From: Tepidanaerobacter syntrophicus | Lineage (GTDB): Bacteria; Bacillota; Thermosediminibacteria; Thermosediminibacterales; Tepidanaerobacteraceae | Assembly: GCF_001485475.2 (NCBI RefSeq) | Contig: NZ_DF976999.1 | Coordinates: forward strand, 220,001-284,000 | DNA length: 64,000 nucleotides | Direction: 5' to 3' | Shown here: positions 46,222-56,507 of the stretch, piece after piece | Numbering within the stretch: the first letter of the stretch is position 1 | Layout: each line of letters opens with the position of its first letter | The notes under the pieces: model-generated | Told to the model about the DNA's origin: nothing | Seen by the model: the letters and a program-made list of their open reading frames with translations, nothing else | The model's database searches: none | Made by a program: the position numbers and the translations under genes

Positions 46222-46725
46222 TTAAGCTTCCTCCTCAATTTTTATGGTATTAGAACCTCTATTTACGGCAATAACGCCGGTTCTAACAAGTTCTTTTATG
46301 CCAAAGGGCCTTAAAAGCTCTTCGAATGCGGATACTTTGTCCTTGTCACCGGTAAGCTCTATCGTAAGAGACTTTTGGCTGACATCAACTATGCTCGCTC
46401 TAAAGATTTCTGCAATCTGAATTATCTCTGACCTCATATGCGAATCTGCATCAACTTTTATAAGCACTAATTCCCGTGTCACAGAATCCTCTGGAACAAT
46501 TTTACTTACCTTAATAACATCAATTAGCTTGTTTAGCTGTTTTTTTACTTGTTCAACTACATTTTCATCTCCGTCAACGACTATGGTCATTCTGGAAATA
46601 TCAGGATTTTCTGTGGTCCCTACCGCAAGACTGTCAATGTTAAAGCCTCGCCTGCTAAAAAGACCTGCTATCCTGAATAATACGCCGGGTTGGTTTTCTA
46701 CAAGCACTGAAAGTGTTGTTTTCAT
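46222..46725 (-). CDS. ilvN: Acetolactate synthase small (regulatory) subunit
   Basis: Gives valine feedback control to the large subunit. 167 residues from ATG 46725 ([14 protein letters not shown]), preceded by GGAGGG at 7 bases; an upstream ATG at 46740 would have the ribosome site inside the gene. N-terminal ACT domain (about 2-75) and a C-terminal ACT-like domain. It overlaps the stop of the second ilvB slightly. Confidence 0.93.
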   Translation of the reverse strand: MKTTLSVLVENQPGVLFRIAGLFSRRGFNIDSLAVGTTENPDISRMTIVVDGDENVVEQVKKQLNKLIDVIKVSKIVPEDSVTRELVLIKVDADSHMRSEIIQIAEIFRASIVDVSQKSLTIELTGDKDKVSAFEELLRPFGIKELVRTGVIAVNRGSNTIKIEEEA

Positions 46726-46729
46726 GTTA

Positions 46730-48397
46730 TTACCCTCCAATCATTTCATTGATAGGAGAACCGGTCAGCACCATTGGGTATACATTTTTATGAATATCAA
46801 TAATGCACTCTAATAAAAACGGACCATCATGGGATAGCATAGTATCTATAGCATCAGATACTTCGTCCTGCTTCTCAATTCTCATGGATTTTATGTTATA
46901 GCCTTCTGTAATTTTCGTAAAATCAGGAACAAATTTGAAAAATACTTGATTATAGCGCTTATCACAGTAAAATTCTTGAAGCTGTCTTACAAGGCCTAAT
47001 CCGGAATTATTAAATAAAATCATTTTTACAGGAAGATCATTTTCTACAATCGTAGCCATCTCGTTCAAGTTCATTTGGATACTTCCATCACCGCATATAT
47101 TAATAACTAAGGCATCCCTGTTTGCAATCTGAACTCCCATAGCCGCAGGTAAACCATAGCCCATGGTGCCTAAGCCGCCTGATGAAATAAAAGTTCTGGG
47201 CTTTATAAATTCATAATGCTGAGCAGTCCACATCTGATGCATACCAACTTCAGTTGTGATTATGGCTTTTCCTTTAGTTTTGTCAGAAAGTGTGCGAATT
47301 ATTTCAATTGGATCTAATTTATCTTTGTCTTCAAGGCCCTTGTATTCGGCTTCCTTTTTAAGATTTGCCGCATATTTATTCCATGTTGAAGGTGCCTTGG
47401 GCTGAACATTTTTAGCTATTTCTCCTAAAACCTGCTTTACATCTCCCACTATAGGAATATCCGGTTTAACGTTTTTTCCTATTTCTGCAGGGTCGATGTC
47501 AATGTGTATTATTTTAGCCTTTGGAGCAAAACCGTCAATTTTGCCTACGCTCCTGTCGGCAAATCTTGCTCCTGCCGCAATTAGCAAATCTGAGTCGGTA
47601 ACGATCTTATTAGCCGATGCCAGGCCATGCATGCCAAGCATTCCCATATAAAGCGGATGATCGGATGGAAAAGAGCCTATGCCCATTAGTGTTGTCACAA
47701 CCGGAATATTAGCCTTTGTTGCAAGCTCAAAAAGTATATCTTCGGCTCCTGCCATGTTTATACCGCCGCCTGCGCAAATAACAGGGCAGCGTGCTTTGTT
47801 GATTAATTCTGCAGCTTTTTGTATTTGTTTCGGATGTCCCACAACATTTGGCTTATATCCGCGCAATACGACTTTTTCAGGATATTTGAAATTTATTTTA
47901 GCCTCGGCTACATCTTTAGGTAAATCTATCAGCACCGGCCCGGGCCTGCCTGTAGATGCAATATAAAAAGCCTCTTTTACTATCTTTGGAATGTCGTTGG
48001 GATTTTTAACAAGATAGTTGTGTTTTGTAAACGGTGCAGTTGCCCCGGTTATGTCAACTTCTTGAAAAACATCTTTACCGATTACAGATGTTGCCACCTG
48101 ACCGGTAATAGCTACTATCGGAATAGAGTCCATATAAGCTGTCGCAATCCCCGTAACAAGATTAGTTGCCCCGGGACCTGATGTCGCCATACATACTCCT
48201 ACTTTTCGCGAGACTCTTGCATAGCCGCTGGCCGCATGAGCAGCTCCTTGCTCGCAGCGTGTTAAAATGTGTCGTATCGATGAATCTTTTAAAGCATCAT
48301 ATACCGGCAGTATAGCTCCTCCCGGATATCCGAAAATGTATTCTACCTTCTCAATTTCCAGCGATTTTACAAGGGCCTCTGCTCCTGTCATTTTCAT
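46730..48397 (-). CDS. ilvB: Acetolactate synthase large subunit, second copy
   Basis: 555 residues, ThDP-dependent. Catalytic Glu in [14 protein letters not shown], ThDP motif GDGSIQMN to [10 protein letters not shown]. It is clearly a paralogue of the 36296-37978 protein, not a recent copy, as much of the central domain differs. First gene of ilvB-ilvN-ilvC-leuACDB, behind a T-box read as leucine-specific. It is the copy paired with a small subunit. Confidence 0.93.
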   Translation of the reverse strand: MKMTGAEALVKSLEIEKVEYIFGYPGGAILPVYDALKDSSIRHILTRCEQGAAHAASGYARVSRKVGVCMATSGPGATNLVTGIATAYMDSIPIVAITGQVATSVIGKDVFQEVDITGATAPFTKHNYLVKNPNDIPKIVKEAFYIASTGRPGPVLIDLPKDVAEAKINFKYPEKVVLRGYKPNVVGHPKQIQKAAELINKARCPVICAGGGINMAGAEDILFELATKANIPVVTTLMGIGSFPSDHPLYMGMLGMHGLASANKIVTDSDLLIAAGARFADRSVGKIDGFAPKAKIIHIDIDPAEIGKNVKPDIPIVGDVKQVLGEIAKNVQPKAPSTWNKYAANLKKEAEYKGLEDKDKLDPIEIIRTLSDKTKGKAIITTEVGMHQMWTAQHYEFIKPRTFISSGGLGTMGYGLPAAMGVQIANRDALVINICGDGSIQMNLNEMATIVENDLPVKMILFNNSGLGLVRQLQEFYCDKRYNQVFFKFVPDFTKITEGYNIKSMRIEKQDEVSDAIDTMLSHDGPFLLECIIDIHKNVYPMVLTGSPINEMIGG

Positions 48398-48424
48398 CTA
48401 CCACACCACCTTTCTTAAGCTGTA

Positions 48425-48690
48425 TATAAAATTAACCCCTCGCCTTGAGATATTATCTCAGGGACGAGGGGTCTTTTCCCGTGGTACCACCCTGTTTTGC
48501 CATACCTTGCGGTATAAGCCTTATGAAGTAGAAAACTACTTCATTTTAACGCAATACTGCGGCATCGGACTACTGCTGTTTCGCCCGAGCTGTTCAGGAG
48601 CGAGCATCTAATGAATAGGCGGACCGGATTGCACCTTACCCGGCTCTCTTTGCCGCTTTCCTCATTATCCTCTCCATCATTACAATTGAT
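48425..48690 (-). ncRNA. T-box riboswitch, probable leucine specificity
   Basis: Minus strand leader. The T-box consensus is CAGGGTGGTACCACGGG (48494-48478), followed by a long terminator stem (CCCCTCG ... CGAGGGG, about 48469-48436). In stem I the UAAUGA/UCAUUA helix is followed by GAUG-CUC-G-CUCC, where CUC (48604-48602) sits exactly where AUC sits in the other T-box, and CUCC closes on GGAG. CUC would be read by tRNA-Leu (GAG). Family certain; specifier reading is inference but fits the leu genes. Confidence 0.9.
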
Positions 48691-48717
48691 AGTATAAATT
48701 TCTTGGTATTGTTATGT

Positions 48718-48745
48718 ATTTTATCACGATTTTCAATTATGTCAA
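48718..48745 (-). promoter_or_regulatory. Sigma-A promoter of the ilv-leu operon
   Basis: Minus strand TTGACA (48745-48740), 16-base spacer, TAAAAT (48723-48718). It lies between the pyk stop codon and the T-box, so the operon is transcribed apart from pyk. Confidence 0.8.
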
Positions 48746-48766
48746 GAGTTATTTTTGATTTGTGTC

Positions 48767-50209
48767 TTATTCTGCAATAATGTCGTTTTCTACCTCATGG
48801 ACACGTATAAGATTGGTAGTGCCTGTTACATTTATAGGAACCCCTGCAGTTATAACAACCATGTCTCCATTCTTTACTATTCCGGTATCTAAAGCACCCC
48901 TTACTGCTTCAGAAAACATTTCATCAGTTGAAGATGTTTCGCGAACCAGCACCGGGATTACACCATAAACAATTTGAAGTGTTTGTAAGGTTTTTTTTCT
49001 GAAAGTGACTGCGATTATCGGAGCAGTCGGCCTGTACTTTGCAACAGCCCTGGCTGTGTATCCTGATTTAGTAGATGTGATAATTGCTGCCGCCTTAATT
49101 TCTGCAGCTATGGAACATGTAGCATGGCTTATGGCATCCGTGACCGATTTTGCGATTATCGGTCTTGGATTTTGTGTTCTGTGTTTTGCTCTTTCTACAA
49201 GGGCATCATCGGCTTTCTGTGCTATACTTGCCATCATTCTGACAGCCTCCACAGGATACTTTCCGGATGCCGTTTCACCGGACAGCATAATCGCATCGGT
49301 TCCATCAAAAATAGCATTTGCCACATCGGTCACTTCAGCTCTGGTAGGACGAGGATTTCTAATCATGGAATCCAACATCTGAGTTGCGGTGACGACAGGC
49401 TTTCCTGCTGCGTTGCATTTAGCTATAATTTTCTTTTGTACAAGGGGTATCTCTTGTACAGGTATTTCGACTCCTAAGTCGCCCCGAGCCACCATTATCC
49501 CATCAGCAGCATTTATTATTTCATCTATGTTTTGGACTCCTTCACCATTTTCTATTTTTGCGATTATGTGAACTTCTTCTCCACCGTTGGAATTGAGAAC
49601 TTTTCGGATATCTTTCACATCGGAAGCTTTTCTGACAAAGGATGCTGCGACAAAATCAATTCCCATATTTATTCCGAATATAATATCTTCAATGTCTTTT
49701 TTAGATAAGGCAGGTAAGTCCAAGGATTTGCCCGGGATATTTACACCTTGTCTATCAGTTAGAACGCCCCCGTTTACAACCCTGCACACAACTTTTTCTC
49801 CTATTATTTCCTTAACACAAAGTTCTATCAAACCATCTGAAAGCAGTATTTTATCACCGGGGACAACCGTTTTAGCTAATTTCTCGTAATTTATAAAGGC
49901 CTGTTCTCTATCACCTATCACAGGTGCTGTTGTAAGTATGAAATCCTGTCCGGTTTCAAGGACAGTCTTTCCGCCTTCGAAATTACCCAGGCGAATCTCC
50001 GGCCCCTTGGTGTCAAGAAGCAGTGCTACATTTGCATTAAGTTCGCTGCATGCTTCCCTTAGGGCAACAATCTTTTTCGCATGTTCTTCATAATCTCCGT
50101 GAGACAGGTTTACTCGGGCAATATTCATGCCTGCTTGAATAAGCCGGGTTATCGTCTCTTTATCCTGACTTGAGGGCCCGAGAGTGCAAATTATTTTCGT
50201 CCTGAGCAT
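48767..50209 (-). CDS. pyk: Pyruvate kinase
   Basis: Last step of glycolysis, PEP plus ADP to pyruvate plus ATP. 480 residues: the core A, B and C domains only, without the extra C-terminal PEP-utiliser domain carried by Bacillus-type enzymes. Motifs IARVNLSHGDYEEH, LLDTKGPEIRLG, the catalytic Lys/Glu in HIIAKIENGEG and MVARGDLGVEI. It follows pfkA by 12 bases. Confidence 0.95.
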   Translation of the reverse strand: MLRTKIICTLGPSSQDKETITRLIQAGMNIARVNLSHGDYEEHAKKIVALREACSELNANVALLLDTKGPEIRLGNFEGGKTVLETGQDFILTTAPVIGDREQAFINYEKLAKTVVPGDKILLSDGLIELCVKEIIGEKVVCRVVNGGVLTDRQGVNIPGKSLDLPALSKKDIEDIIFGINMGIDFVAASFVRKASDVKDIRKVLNSNGGEEVHIIAKIENGEGVQNIDEIINAADGIMVARGDLGVEIPVQEIPLVQKKIIAKCNAAGKPVVTATQMLDSMIRNPRPTRAEVTDVANAIFDGTDAIMLSGETASGKYPVEAVRMMASIAQKADDALVERAKHRTQNPRPIIAKSVTDAISHATCSIAAEIKAAAIITSTKSGYTARAVAKYRPTAPIIAVTFRKKTLQTLQIVYGVIPVLVRETSSTDEMFSEAVRGALDTGIVKNGDMVVITAGVPINVTGTTNLIRVHEVENDIIAE

Positions 50210-50221
50210 AAAATCACATCC

Positions 50222-51181
50222 TCACAGTGATAAAATATCTGCAAGTTCATATAGCTGCATATTCAATGGTTTTGAAACGCTTAGCACTTTTTCGATATCT
50301 GTTGCAACAAATTCCCCGTTAACAACTCCGACCATCTTGTCTTTTACATTCTGCGTAATAAGATCCACGGCCTTGCCTCCCATGCTGCTTGCAAGTATTC
50401 TGTCGTAGGCTGATGGGTTCCCGCCTCTTTGCAGGTGGCCTAAAATAATCGCCCTTGTTTCAAGACCGGTTTTTTCTTGTATGGTTTTGCCAATTTCTAT
50501 GCTGTTTCCCGCGCCTTCAGCTACAATAATTATGCTGTGGAGTTTGCCTCTAACATACCCTTGTTTTATTTTTTCGCAAATTGCATCCAGTTCAAAGGGA
50601 ATTTCCGGCACCAAAATTGTCTCAGCACCGCTTGCGATGCCTGTATACAAGGCTAAATGTCCGGCTCTTCTTCCCATAACTTCTATGACAAAAGTGCGTT
50701 CATGGGAAGTGGCTGTATCTCTGACTTTGTTTAGAGCATCTACCACTGTATTTGCCGCGGTATCAAACCCTATGCAATTGTCAGTATATGCTATGTCATT
50801 ATCTATCGTTGCGGGTATCCCAATAGTTGGCATTCCAAGTTTTGATAGAGCATTAGCGCCTCTTAAAGAGCCATCGCCGCCGATCACCACAAGTCCCTCT
50901 ATGCCAAAGGCTTCCAGGTTTTTAAGTCCCTTTTCCTGACCCTCTTTAGTCTTAAATTCTTCACATCTTGCCGTAAGAAGCATTGTGCCGCCCCGATGTA
51001 TTATATCGCCTACAGACCTGAGATCAAGCTTTACAAAATCCGAATTTATAAGGCCTAAAAATCCCCGGTGTATCCCATAAACTTCGATTCCGTTATGAAG
51101 AGCCTTTCTGACAACTGCTCTTATAGCTGCATTCATTCCGGGTGCATCGCCGCCACTTGTAAGTATGCCAATTCTGTTCAT
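50222..51181 (-). CDS. pfkA: ATP-dependent 6-phosphofructokinase
   Basis: Commits fructose 6-phosphate to glycolysis. 319 residues, bacterial allosteric type. ATP site GGDAPGMNAAIR, catalytic Asp in GIPATIDNDIAYTD, GYDTA-type loop GFDTAANTV, and Arg effector/substrate residues in EVMGRRAGHLA and HLQRGGNPSAYDR. It sits between a small unknown gene and pyk. Confidence 0.95.
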   Translation of the reverse strand: MNRIGILTSGGDAPGMNAAIRAVVRKALHNGIEVYGIHRGFLGLINSDFVKLDLRSVGDIIHRGGTMLLTARCEEFKTKEGQEKGLKNLEAFGIEGLVVIGGDGSLRGANALSKLGMPTIGIPATIDNDIAYTDNCIGFDTAANTVVDALNKVRDTATSHERTFVIEVMGRRAGHLALYTGIASGAETILVPEIPFELDAICEKIKQGYVRGKLHSIIIVAEGAGNSIEIGKTIQEKTGLETRAIILGHLQRGGNPSAYDRILASSMGGKAVDLITQNVKDKMVGVVNGEFVATDIEKVLSVSKPLNMQLYELADILSL

Positions 51182-51199
51182 GATTATTTCTCCTCTCGA

Positions 51200-51394
51200 T
51201 TATAAGTTCTTTTCTAATATAAAATTTTGAACTTCTTCAGCCTCTGATTCAGGAACCAATATTTCGATATAGCAGCCGTGTTTCTTACTTTTCATTACCT
51301 CTCTTGTTGTCACTAGGAAACCTTCGTTTTTTATAGCCTCTGCCACTTTATAAGCGGTATCTTCATCTGAGGCTATGTATACAACAGTCCACAA
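51200..51394 (-). CDS. Small protein between dnaE and pfkA, possible DUF2007-like
   Basis: 64 residues from a TTG start at 51394, chosen because AAGGAGG lies 8 bases upstream; the longer frame to 51439 would overlap dnaE by 4 bases. Alpha-beta pattern (MWTVVYIASDEDTAYKVAEA start) like small ferredoxin-fold signal-type proteins. No firm family assignment. It lies in a strongly conserved dnaE-pfkA-pyk setting. Confidence 0.65.
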   Translation of the reverse strand: MWTVVYIASDEDTAYKVAEAIKNEGFLVTTREVMKSKKHGCYIEILVPESEAEEVQNFILEKNL

Positions 51395-51435
51395 AGTTAC
51401 GGCCTCCTTTTCTCGATTTTGCCAATGCAACCAAG

Positions 51436-54400
51436 TCATTGATTCTCTTTTACTGATAATCTATCTAAAAACATGTAATTTTTTAGGCCGGTCATTTTAG
51501 AAAATATACTTAGATTATCTGAAGAAATTCCTAATTTATCCTTTAAAATAAAGCTCCTTCCGCTGTCTGAAAGGTGTATCACTACAGGGGTATCGCCGGG
51601 GTACATCGCCGAAAATTCCCTTACGCCGTCCAGGTTTATATCTTCATTTTCTGATACAGAAAATACTACCGGTTTTGCAGAGTTATTTTCTTTTAGAGGA
51701 ATTATTTCCTCGGCAATAACCTTTAAAGATTCGTCCTCTTTATAGCTTAGCCTGCCCTTTACATAAATTTTTGAGTCCGTAAACAGATATGATTTGTACT
51801 TTTCAAAAATCGTTGGGAAAATTATAATCTCTATCGTTCCGGTTAAGTCTTCAAGTGTTGCAAAGGCCATTAAATTATTATTCTTTGTAACCTTTGTCTT
51901 GATTTCTGTTAAAAGTCCCCCTATAGTCACTGCCATATTGTCTTGAACAGTAGTAGGATCGTTCTTATCTTTGCTGTAAAATGTAACATTCCTTGCCAAT
52001 TCTTCTTCGTGTTCTAAGAGCGGATGGCCGCTTAAATAAATACCCAACATTTCTTTTTCCATTGCAAGAAGTTCTACTTTTGGATATTCCGGCATGTCAG
52101 GTAAGGTTTCTTTAAATGACGGGGTATCATCTAGTATGTCAAAAATTGAAATTTGATTTTTCATATTCTGTTTTTGTTGTTTTTGAATATTTGTCAAAGT
52201 AGTTTCATAAATTGCCAATAATTGAGATCTTTTTGCTCCGATTGATGAAAATGCACCACTTTTTATTAGGCTTTCTACTGCTTTTTTATTTAAATCTCCG
52301 GAAACTTTTTCAGCAAAGTCAGTAAAAGACACAAATTTACCTTTTTCTTTTCGCGCTTTGATAATTGCCCTTGCCACATTTTGGCCGACATTTTTTACGG
52401 CAGTAAGCCCAAATCTTATTTTATTGGAAACAACAGTAAAATTTTCATAGCTTTCATTTATATCAGGAGGCAGAACCTCTATTCCCATTCTACTGCATTC
52501 GCTTATATAATAAGCAACTTTATCTGCATTGTCAATCACACTAGTCAGGAGAGCCGCCATAAATTCTACCGGAAAATGGGCTTTAAGATATGCGGTTTGG
52601 TATGCTATAACCGCATAAGCTGCTGTATGTGCTTTGTTGAAACCATAACCTGCAAAATAGGATATTTCGTCAAAGATTTTGCCTGCTGTTATTTTATCGA
52701 TTCCGTTTTTCACGCATCCCTGTATGAAAGACTCCCGCTGAGCTGCCATAACATCTTGTTTTTTCTTTCCCATGGCTTTGCGCAGGATATCTGCTTGAGC
52801 AAGGGAAAAGCCTGCCAGCTGCTGGGCAATCTGCATTGCCTGTTCCTGATAAAGGATAATTCCATATGTTTCATCAAGTATGGGTTTTAGTGCGGGATGC
52901 AAATAATGAATCTCTTTTTGGCCATTTTTACTTTTTATAAATTCCTCGGCTGCTCCGCTTCCTAAGGGGCCAGGCCTATAAAGTCCGATTATTGCAGCTA
53001 CATCCTGAAAAGATTCAGGCTGAAGCTCTGTAAGTAAGTTTCTCATGCCGGCACTTTCAAGTTGAAATACACCTGCTGTATTCCCACGGCTTAGCATTTC
53101 ATAAACCTTTTTGTCGTCTAACGGTAGTTTATCAAGGTCTATCTCAATATTCTTTGTGTGGCGCACTATATTTATGGCATCTCTAATGACCGTAAGGGTT
53201 CGAAGTCCTAAAAAGTCCATCTTTAGAAGTCCCAGTTCTTCAAGAGCCGTCATCGTATATTGAGTAGCTATAACGCTATCTGCATCACCGATTTTATGAA
53301 GCGGCACATGCTCTACAATAGGATCTTTTGAAATAACAACACCTGCAGCATGGGTTGATGCGTGGCGTGGAAATCCTTCAAGAGCCTTTGCTACATCCAA
53401 AAGTCTCTTTACTCTTTCATTTTCATTATACATTTTATTTAGTTCGGGATTCATTTCCAATGCCTGTTTAATTGTTATGCCTATTTCCTGAGGTATCATT
53501 TTTGCAATCGTGTCTACCTCACCGTAAGGATAGCCCATAACTCTGCCCACATCTCGTATGGCAGCTCTTGCCGCCATAGTTCCGAACGTGACGATTTGTG
53601 CCACTCTATTTTCGCCATATTTCTTTACAACATAATCTATAACTTCTTGACGTCTTTCGAAACAGAAGTCCACATCAATATCAGGCATTGAAACTCTTTC
53701 GGGATTGAGAAAGCGTTCAAATAAAAGATTATATTTCAGTGGATCGATATTTGTTATATGCAAACAATATGCCACAAGGCTTCCTGCGGCAGATCCCCTT
53801 CCGGGCCCCACCATTATTCCGTTTTGCCTTGCATAGTTTATAAAGTCCCACACTATCAAAAAATAGCTGGAATAGCCCATCTTTTTAATTGTATCAAGTT
53901 CATAATCTAGGCGTTCTTTAATTTTTTCCGTTATAACCGGATATCTGTCATGGGCACCTTCATAGCAAAGTTTTTCCAAGTAATCATCTTGAGTATACCC
54001 TTCCGGCACATCAAAGGTGGGAAGATGAATTGTATTAAAATCCAGTTTTACATTGCACTTTTCTGCAATTTCAACTGTATTTTTTATAGCATCAGGCGCA
54101 TAGGCAAAAAGATTGGACATTTCCTGTGCTGATTTTAAGTAAAACTCTGAGGTCTGAAACTTCATTCTGTTTTCATCATCAAGGGTTTTGCCTGTTTGTA
54201 TGCACAGCAGTGCATCTTGCACCATGGCATCTTCTTTATCGATATAATGAATATCATTTGTTGCAACCAGTGGAATACCTGTTTCCTTGCTTAATCGCAA
54301 AATGTCTTTGATTATCTTTCTTTGTTCTAATATGCCGTGATCTTGTAATTCCAAATAAAAATTGCCATTACCAAATATTTCATTGAAATTTTCAGCAGTT

Positions 54401-54870
54401 TTTTTGGCTTCATCATAATTGCCCGCTAAAAGTTGTGAAGGTATTTTGCCGGCAAGACAGGCGCTTAAAGCAATAAGGCCCTCTGAATGGTTTTTAAGAA
54501 CTTCTATATCGACCCTGGGCTTGTAATAGAATCCTTCTATAAATCCTAGGGAAACAAGTTTCATTAAATTTTTATAGCCCGTTTCATCTTTTGCAAGAAG
54601 AACCAAATGGTATAGATTGTCGTCTATGCCGGGTTCGCGATCTTGCATAGTTCTTGCTGCCATATAGACTTCACAACCTATTATCGGCTTTATACCATAT
54701 GATAGCATGGTTTTATAAAAATCCACGACACCATACATCACGCCGTGATCTGTAATTGCAACGCTTTTCATTTTAAGATCAGATAAATGCTTGGCAAGTC
54801 TTTCTATTTCGCATGCACCGTCTAAAAGGCTGTAGTTTGTGTGCACATGTAGGTGGACAAACTCACTCAT
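51436..54870 (-). CDS. dnaE: DNA polymerase III alpha subunit (DnaE)
   Basis: Replicative C-family polymerase. 1144 residues: PHP domain first (HVHTNYSLLDGACEI), then the polymerase with the catalytic Asp pair in PDIDVDFCFERR (about residues 398-409), the thumb/fingers, a tandem helix-hairpin-helix and an OB-fold (about 990-1075). The lack of an inserted exonuclease separates it from PolC, which low-GC Gram-positives also need and which is not in this window. Confidence 0.95.
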   Translation of the reverse strand: MSEFVHLHVHTNYSLLDGACEIERLAKHLSDLKMKSVAITDHGVMYGVVDFYKTMLSYGIKPIIGCEVYMAARTMQDREPGIDDNLYHLVLLAKDETGYKNLMKLVSLGFIEGFYYKPRVDIEVLKNHSEGLIALSACLAGKIPSQLLAGNYDEAKKTAENFNEIFGNGNFYLELQDHGILEQRKIIKDILRLSKETGIPLVATNDIHYIDKEDAMVQDALLCIQTGKTLDDENRMKFQTSEFYLKSAQEMSNLFAYAPDAIKNTVEIAEKCNVKLDFNTIHLPTFDVPEGYTQDDYLEKLCYEGAHDRYPVITEKIKERLDYELDTIKKMGYSSYFLIVWDFINYARQNGIMVGPGRGSAAGSLVAYCLHITNIDPLKYNLLFERFLNPERVSMPDIDVDFCFERRQEVIDYVVKKYGENRVAQIVTFGTMAARAAIRDVGRVMGYPYGEVDTIAKMIPQEIGITIKQALEMNPELNKMYNENERVKRLLDVAKALEGFPRHASTHAAGVVISKDPIVEHVPLHKIGDADSVIATQYTMTALEELGLLKMDFLGLRTLTVIRDAINIVRHTKNIEIDLDKLPLDDKKVYEMLSRGNTAGVFQLESAGMRNLLTELQPESFQDVAAIIGLYRPGPLGSGAAEEFIKSKNGQKEIHYLHPALKPILDETYGIILYQEQAMQIAQQLAGFSLAQADILRKAMGKKKQDVMAAQRESFIQGCVKNGIDKITAGKIFDEISYFAGYGFNKAHTAAYAVIAYQTAYLKAHFPVEFMAALLTSVIDNADKVAYYISECSRMGIEVLPPDINESYENFTVVSNKIRFGLTAVKNVGQNVARAIIKARKEKGKFVSFTDFAEKVSGDLNKKAVESLIKSGAFSSIGAKRSQLLAIYETTLTNIQKQQKQNMKNQISIFDILDDTPSFKETLPDMPEYPKVELLAMEKEMLGIYLSGHPLLEHEEELARNVTFYSKDKNDPTTVQDNMAVTIGGLLTEIKTKVTKNNNLMAFATLEDLTGTIEIIIFPTIFEKYKSYLFTDSKIYVKGRLSYKEDESLKVIAEEIIPLKENNSAKPVVFSVSENEDINLDGVREFSAMYPGDTPVVIHLSDSGRSFILKDKLGISSDNLSIFSKMTGLKNYMFLDRLSVKENQ

Positions 54871-54879
54871 TAAACTCGC

Positions 54880-56187
54880 CTACCTCTCTATAACCCTTGC
54901 TGAAATAATCGCCTTTGCAACTAGCTTTCCTTCGTGGATAAGGTTTACTTCGGCTTTTCCGGATTTGCGTCCGATGTCTATTATTTTAGCTTCAACCTCA
55001 ATTTCTTCTTCCAGCTGCACCGGTTTGGAAAAATACACGGTAAAGCTATCTAAAACTGTCTCCAGTTTTTTTTGAGCCCTGAATGCCTCAAAACCCGCAT
55101 TTGCCATTATCGTCATAAGAGCCCCACTGCTTGCAACACCGTATGGATTTAGCATCACAGGGTCTGTTTTGCCTCGAAGTTTTATCCCGTCTTCTGTCTT
55201 AAGCATTGAAAATCGATTCATTATTATGGCATCTGCAGTCTCTCCCAGTTGGGGTTGAAAGCTTAGATGCTGCAGTGCCTTTATTGCATCTTTTCGGGTC
55301 AAGATGCCAACGAGCTTCTTATCTTCCACCACCGGTATCAGTTTTATACCTTCCCAAACCATTAGCTGCGCTGCATGAGCTACGGGAGTATCCTTTGTAA
55401 GTGTGATAGGATCTTTGCTCATTACATCTTTTATCGGCACATCATCTTCAAGGCTTGATATATCATTTATGGTAACAATACCGCAAACCTTCATATCCTT
55501 ATCTACAACAGGAAACTTGCTATGCTGGGTCATTTTATAAAGCTTTCGCCAATCACCTATAGTCGCATCAATAGTTAAATAGTCAGGGTTTGTCACCATG
55601 GCATCTTTGACTCTTGCCACTTCTTTACGCACAAGTCTTTTATAGATAGCACGATTAATAATAGTTGCAACAGTAAATGTGTCATAAGATGAAGAAAGCA
55701 AAGGCATTTCTACTTTATCTGCAAGCTCGATCACTTCGCTGTCCACTTCAAAACCGCCTGTGACAAGCACCGCCGCTTTGCGCTCTAGTGCAAGGATTTG
55801 GGCATCTTTCCGATTGCCGACTATTAAAAGACTGCCCGGCTCAATAAATTTCGGCATCTCTTTTACCTCCATAGCCCCTATTAAAAATTTACTTAAAGGC
55901 TTATGAAGGCCTGATCTACCGCCAAGCACACTACCTTCCACAATATTTACCACTTCGGCAAAGGACAAGCGCTCTATTATCTCATCCTCTTTTTTTTCGA
56001 TTCTGATTGTGCCTACCCGGGGCATCGTATAAACATAGCCTGCAAGTTGAGCATCTTTGATTGCCCGGTATGCCGTTCCTTCGCTAACATTAAGATCATT
56101 TGCAAGCTGGCGTACGGATATTTTTGAGCCGACTTCAAGTTTTTTTATATACTCCATGATACGAGCATGCTTTGTCATAATCTCCAC
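54880..56187 (-). CDS. DRTGG-CBS-hotdog multidomain regulator (YtoI-like)
   Basis: 435 residues in four parts: N-terminal winged helix (about 5-60, ISVRQLANDLNVSEGTAYRA region), a DRTGG domain (about 70-185), a CBS pair (about 190-310, with GIVTINDISSL and GILTRKDAIKAL) and a C-terminal hotdog-fold thioesterase-like domain (about 325-430). CBS pairs bind adenosyl nucleotides and hotdog domains often bind acyl-CoA, so it may sense energy or acyl-CoA state. No function is established. The first Met is followed by Met4. Confidence 0.82.
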   Translation of the reverse strand: MEIMTKHARIMEYIKKLEVGSKISVRQLANDLNVSEGTAYRAIKDAQLAGYVYTMPRVGTIRIEKKEDEIIERLSFAEVVNIVEGSVLGGRSGLHKPLSKFLIGAMEVKEMPKFIEPGSLLIVGNRKDAQILALERKAAVLVTGGFEVDSEVIELADKVEMPLLSSSYDTFTVATIINRAIYKRLVRKEVARVKDAMVTNPDYLTIDATIGDWRKLYKMTQHSKFPVVDKDMKVCGIVTINDISSLEDDVPIKDVMSKDPITLTKDTPVAHAAQLMVWEGIKLIPVVEDKKLVGILTRKDAIKALQHLSFQPQLGETADAIIMNRFSMLKTEDGIKLRGKTDPVMLNPYGVASSGALMTIMANAGFEAFRAQKKLETVLDSFTVYFSKPVQLEEEIEVEAKIIDIGRKSGKAEVNLIHEGKLVAKAIISARVIER

Positions 56188-56236
56188 CCTGACTTATTTT
56201 TTGAATTTAAAAGCTACCATCACGGTAGCTTTTAAA

Positions 56237-56503
56237 TTATTCTTCACCAAATTTGCTTTCTATTAATTCTACTAATTTTTCTACGGCTTCTTTTTCGTCT
56301 TCGCCTTCAGCTGAAATTGTAATTTGGGTGCCTTGGCTTACCGCAAGTGACATAACACCCATTATGCTTTTCGCGTTAACCTTTTTTCCTTCCTTTTCAA
56401 TAAATATTTCAGATTTGAATTTGTTTGCTGCTTGGACAAATAACGCTGCAGGCCTTGCATGCAGACCCGTTTTGTTTTTGACTGTTACAGTTTGTTGAAT
56501 CAT
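56237..56503 (-). CDS. ptsH: HPr phosphocarrier protein
   Basis: 88 residues. His15 in TGLHARPA is the PEP-dependent phosphorylation site and Ser46 in AKSIMGVMSL the HPr-kinase site, so this is HPr-like rather than a pure Crh (which lacks His15). It is 4 bases from whiA, a position where Bacillus has crh, and may combine transport with carbon catabolite control. EI and HPr kinase genes are not in this window. Confidence 0.93.
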   Translation of the reverse strand: MIQQTVTVKNKTGLHARPAALFVQAANKFKSEIFIEKEGKKVNAKSIMGVMSLAVSQGTQITISAEGEDEKEAVEKLVELIESKFGEE

Positions 56504-56507
56504 TTAG

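Noticed and set aside
51436-54870. PolC-type polymerase
   Set aside because: No exonuclease is inserted in the PHP domain and domain order is that of DnaE.
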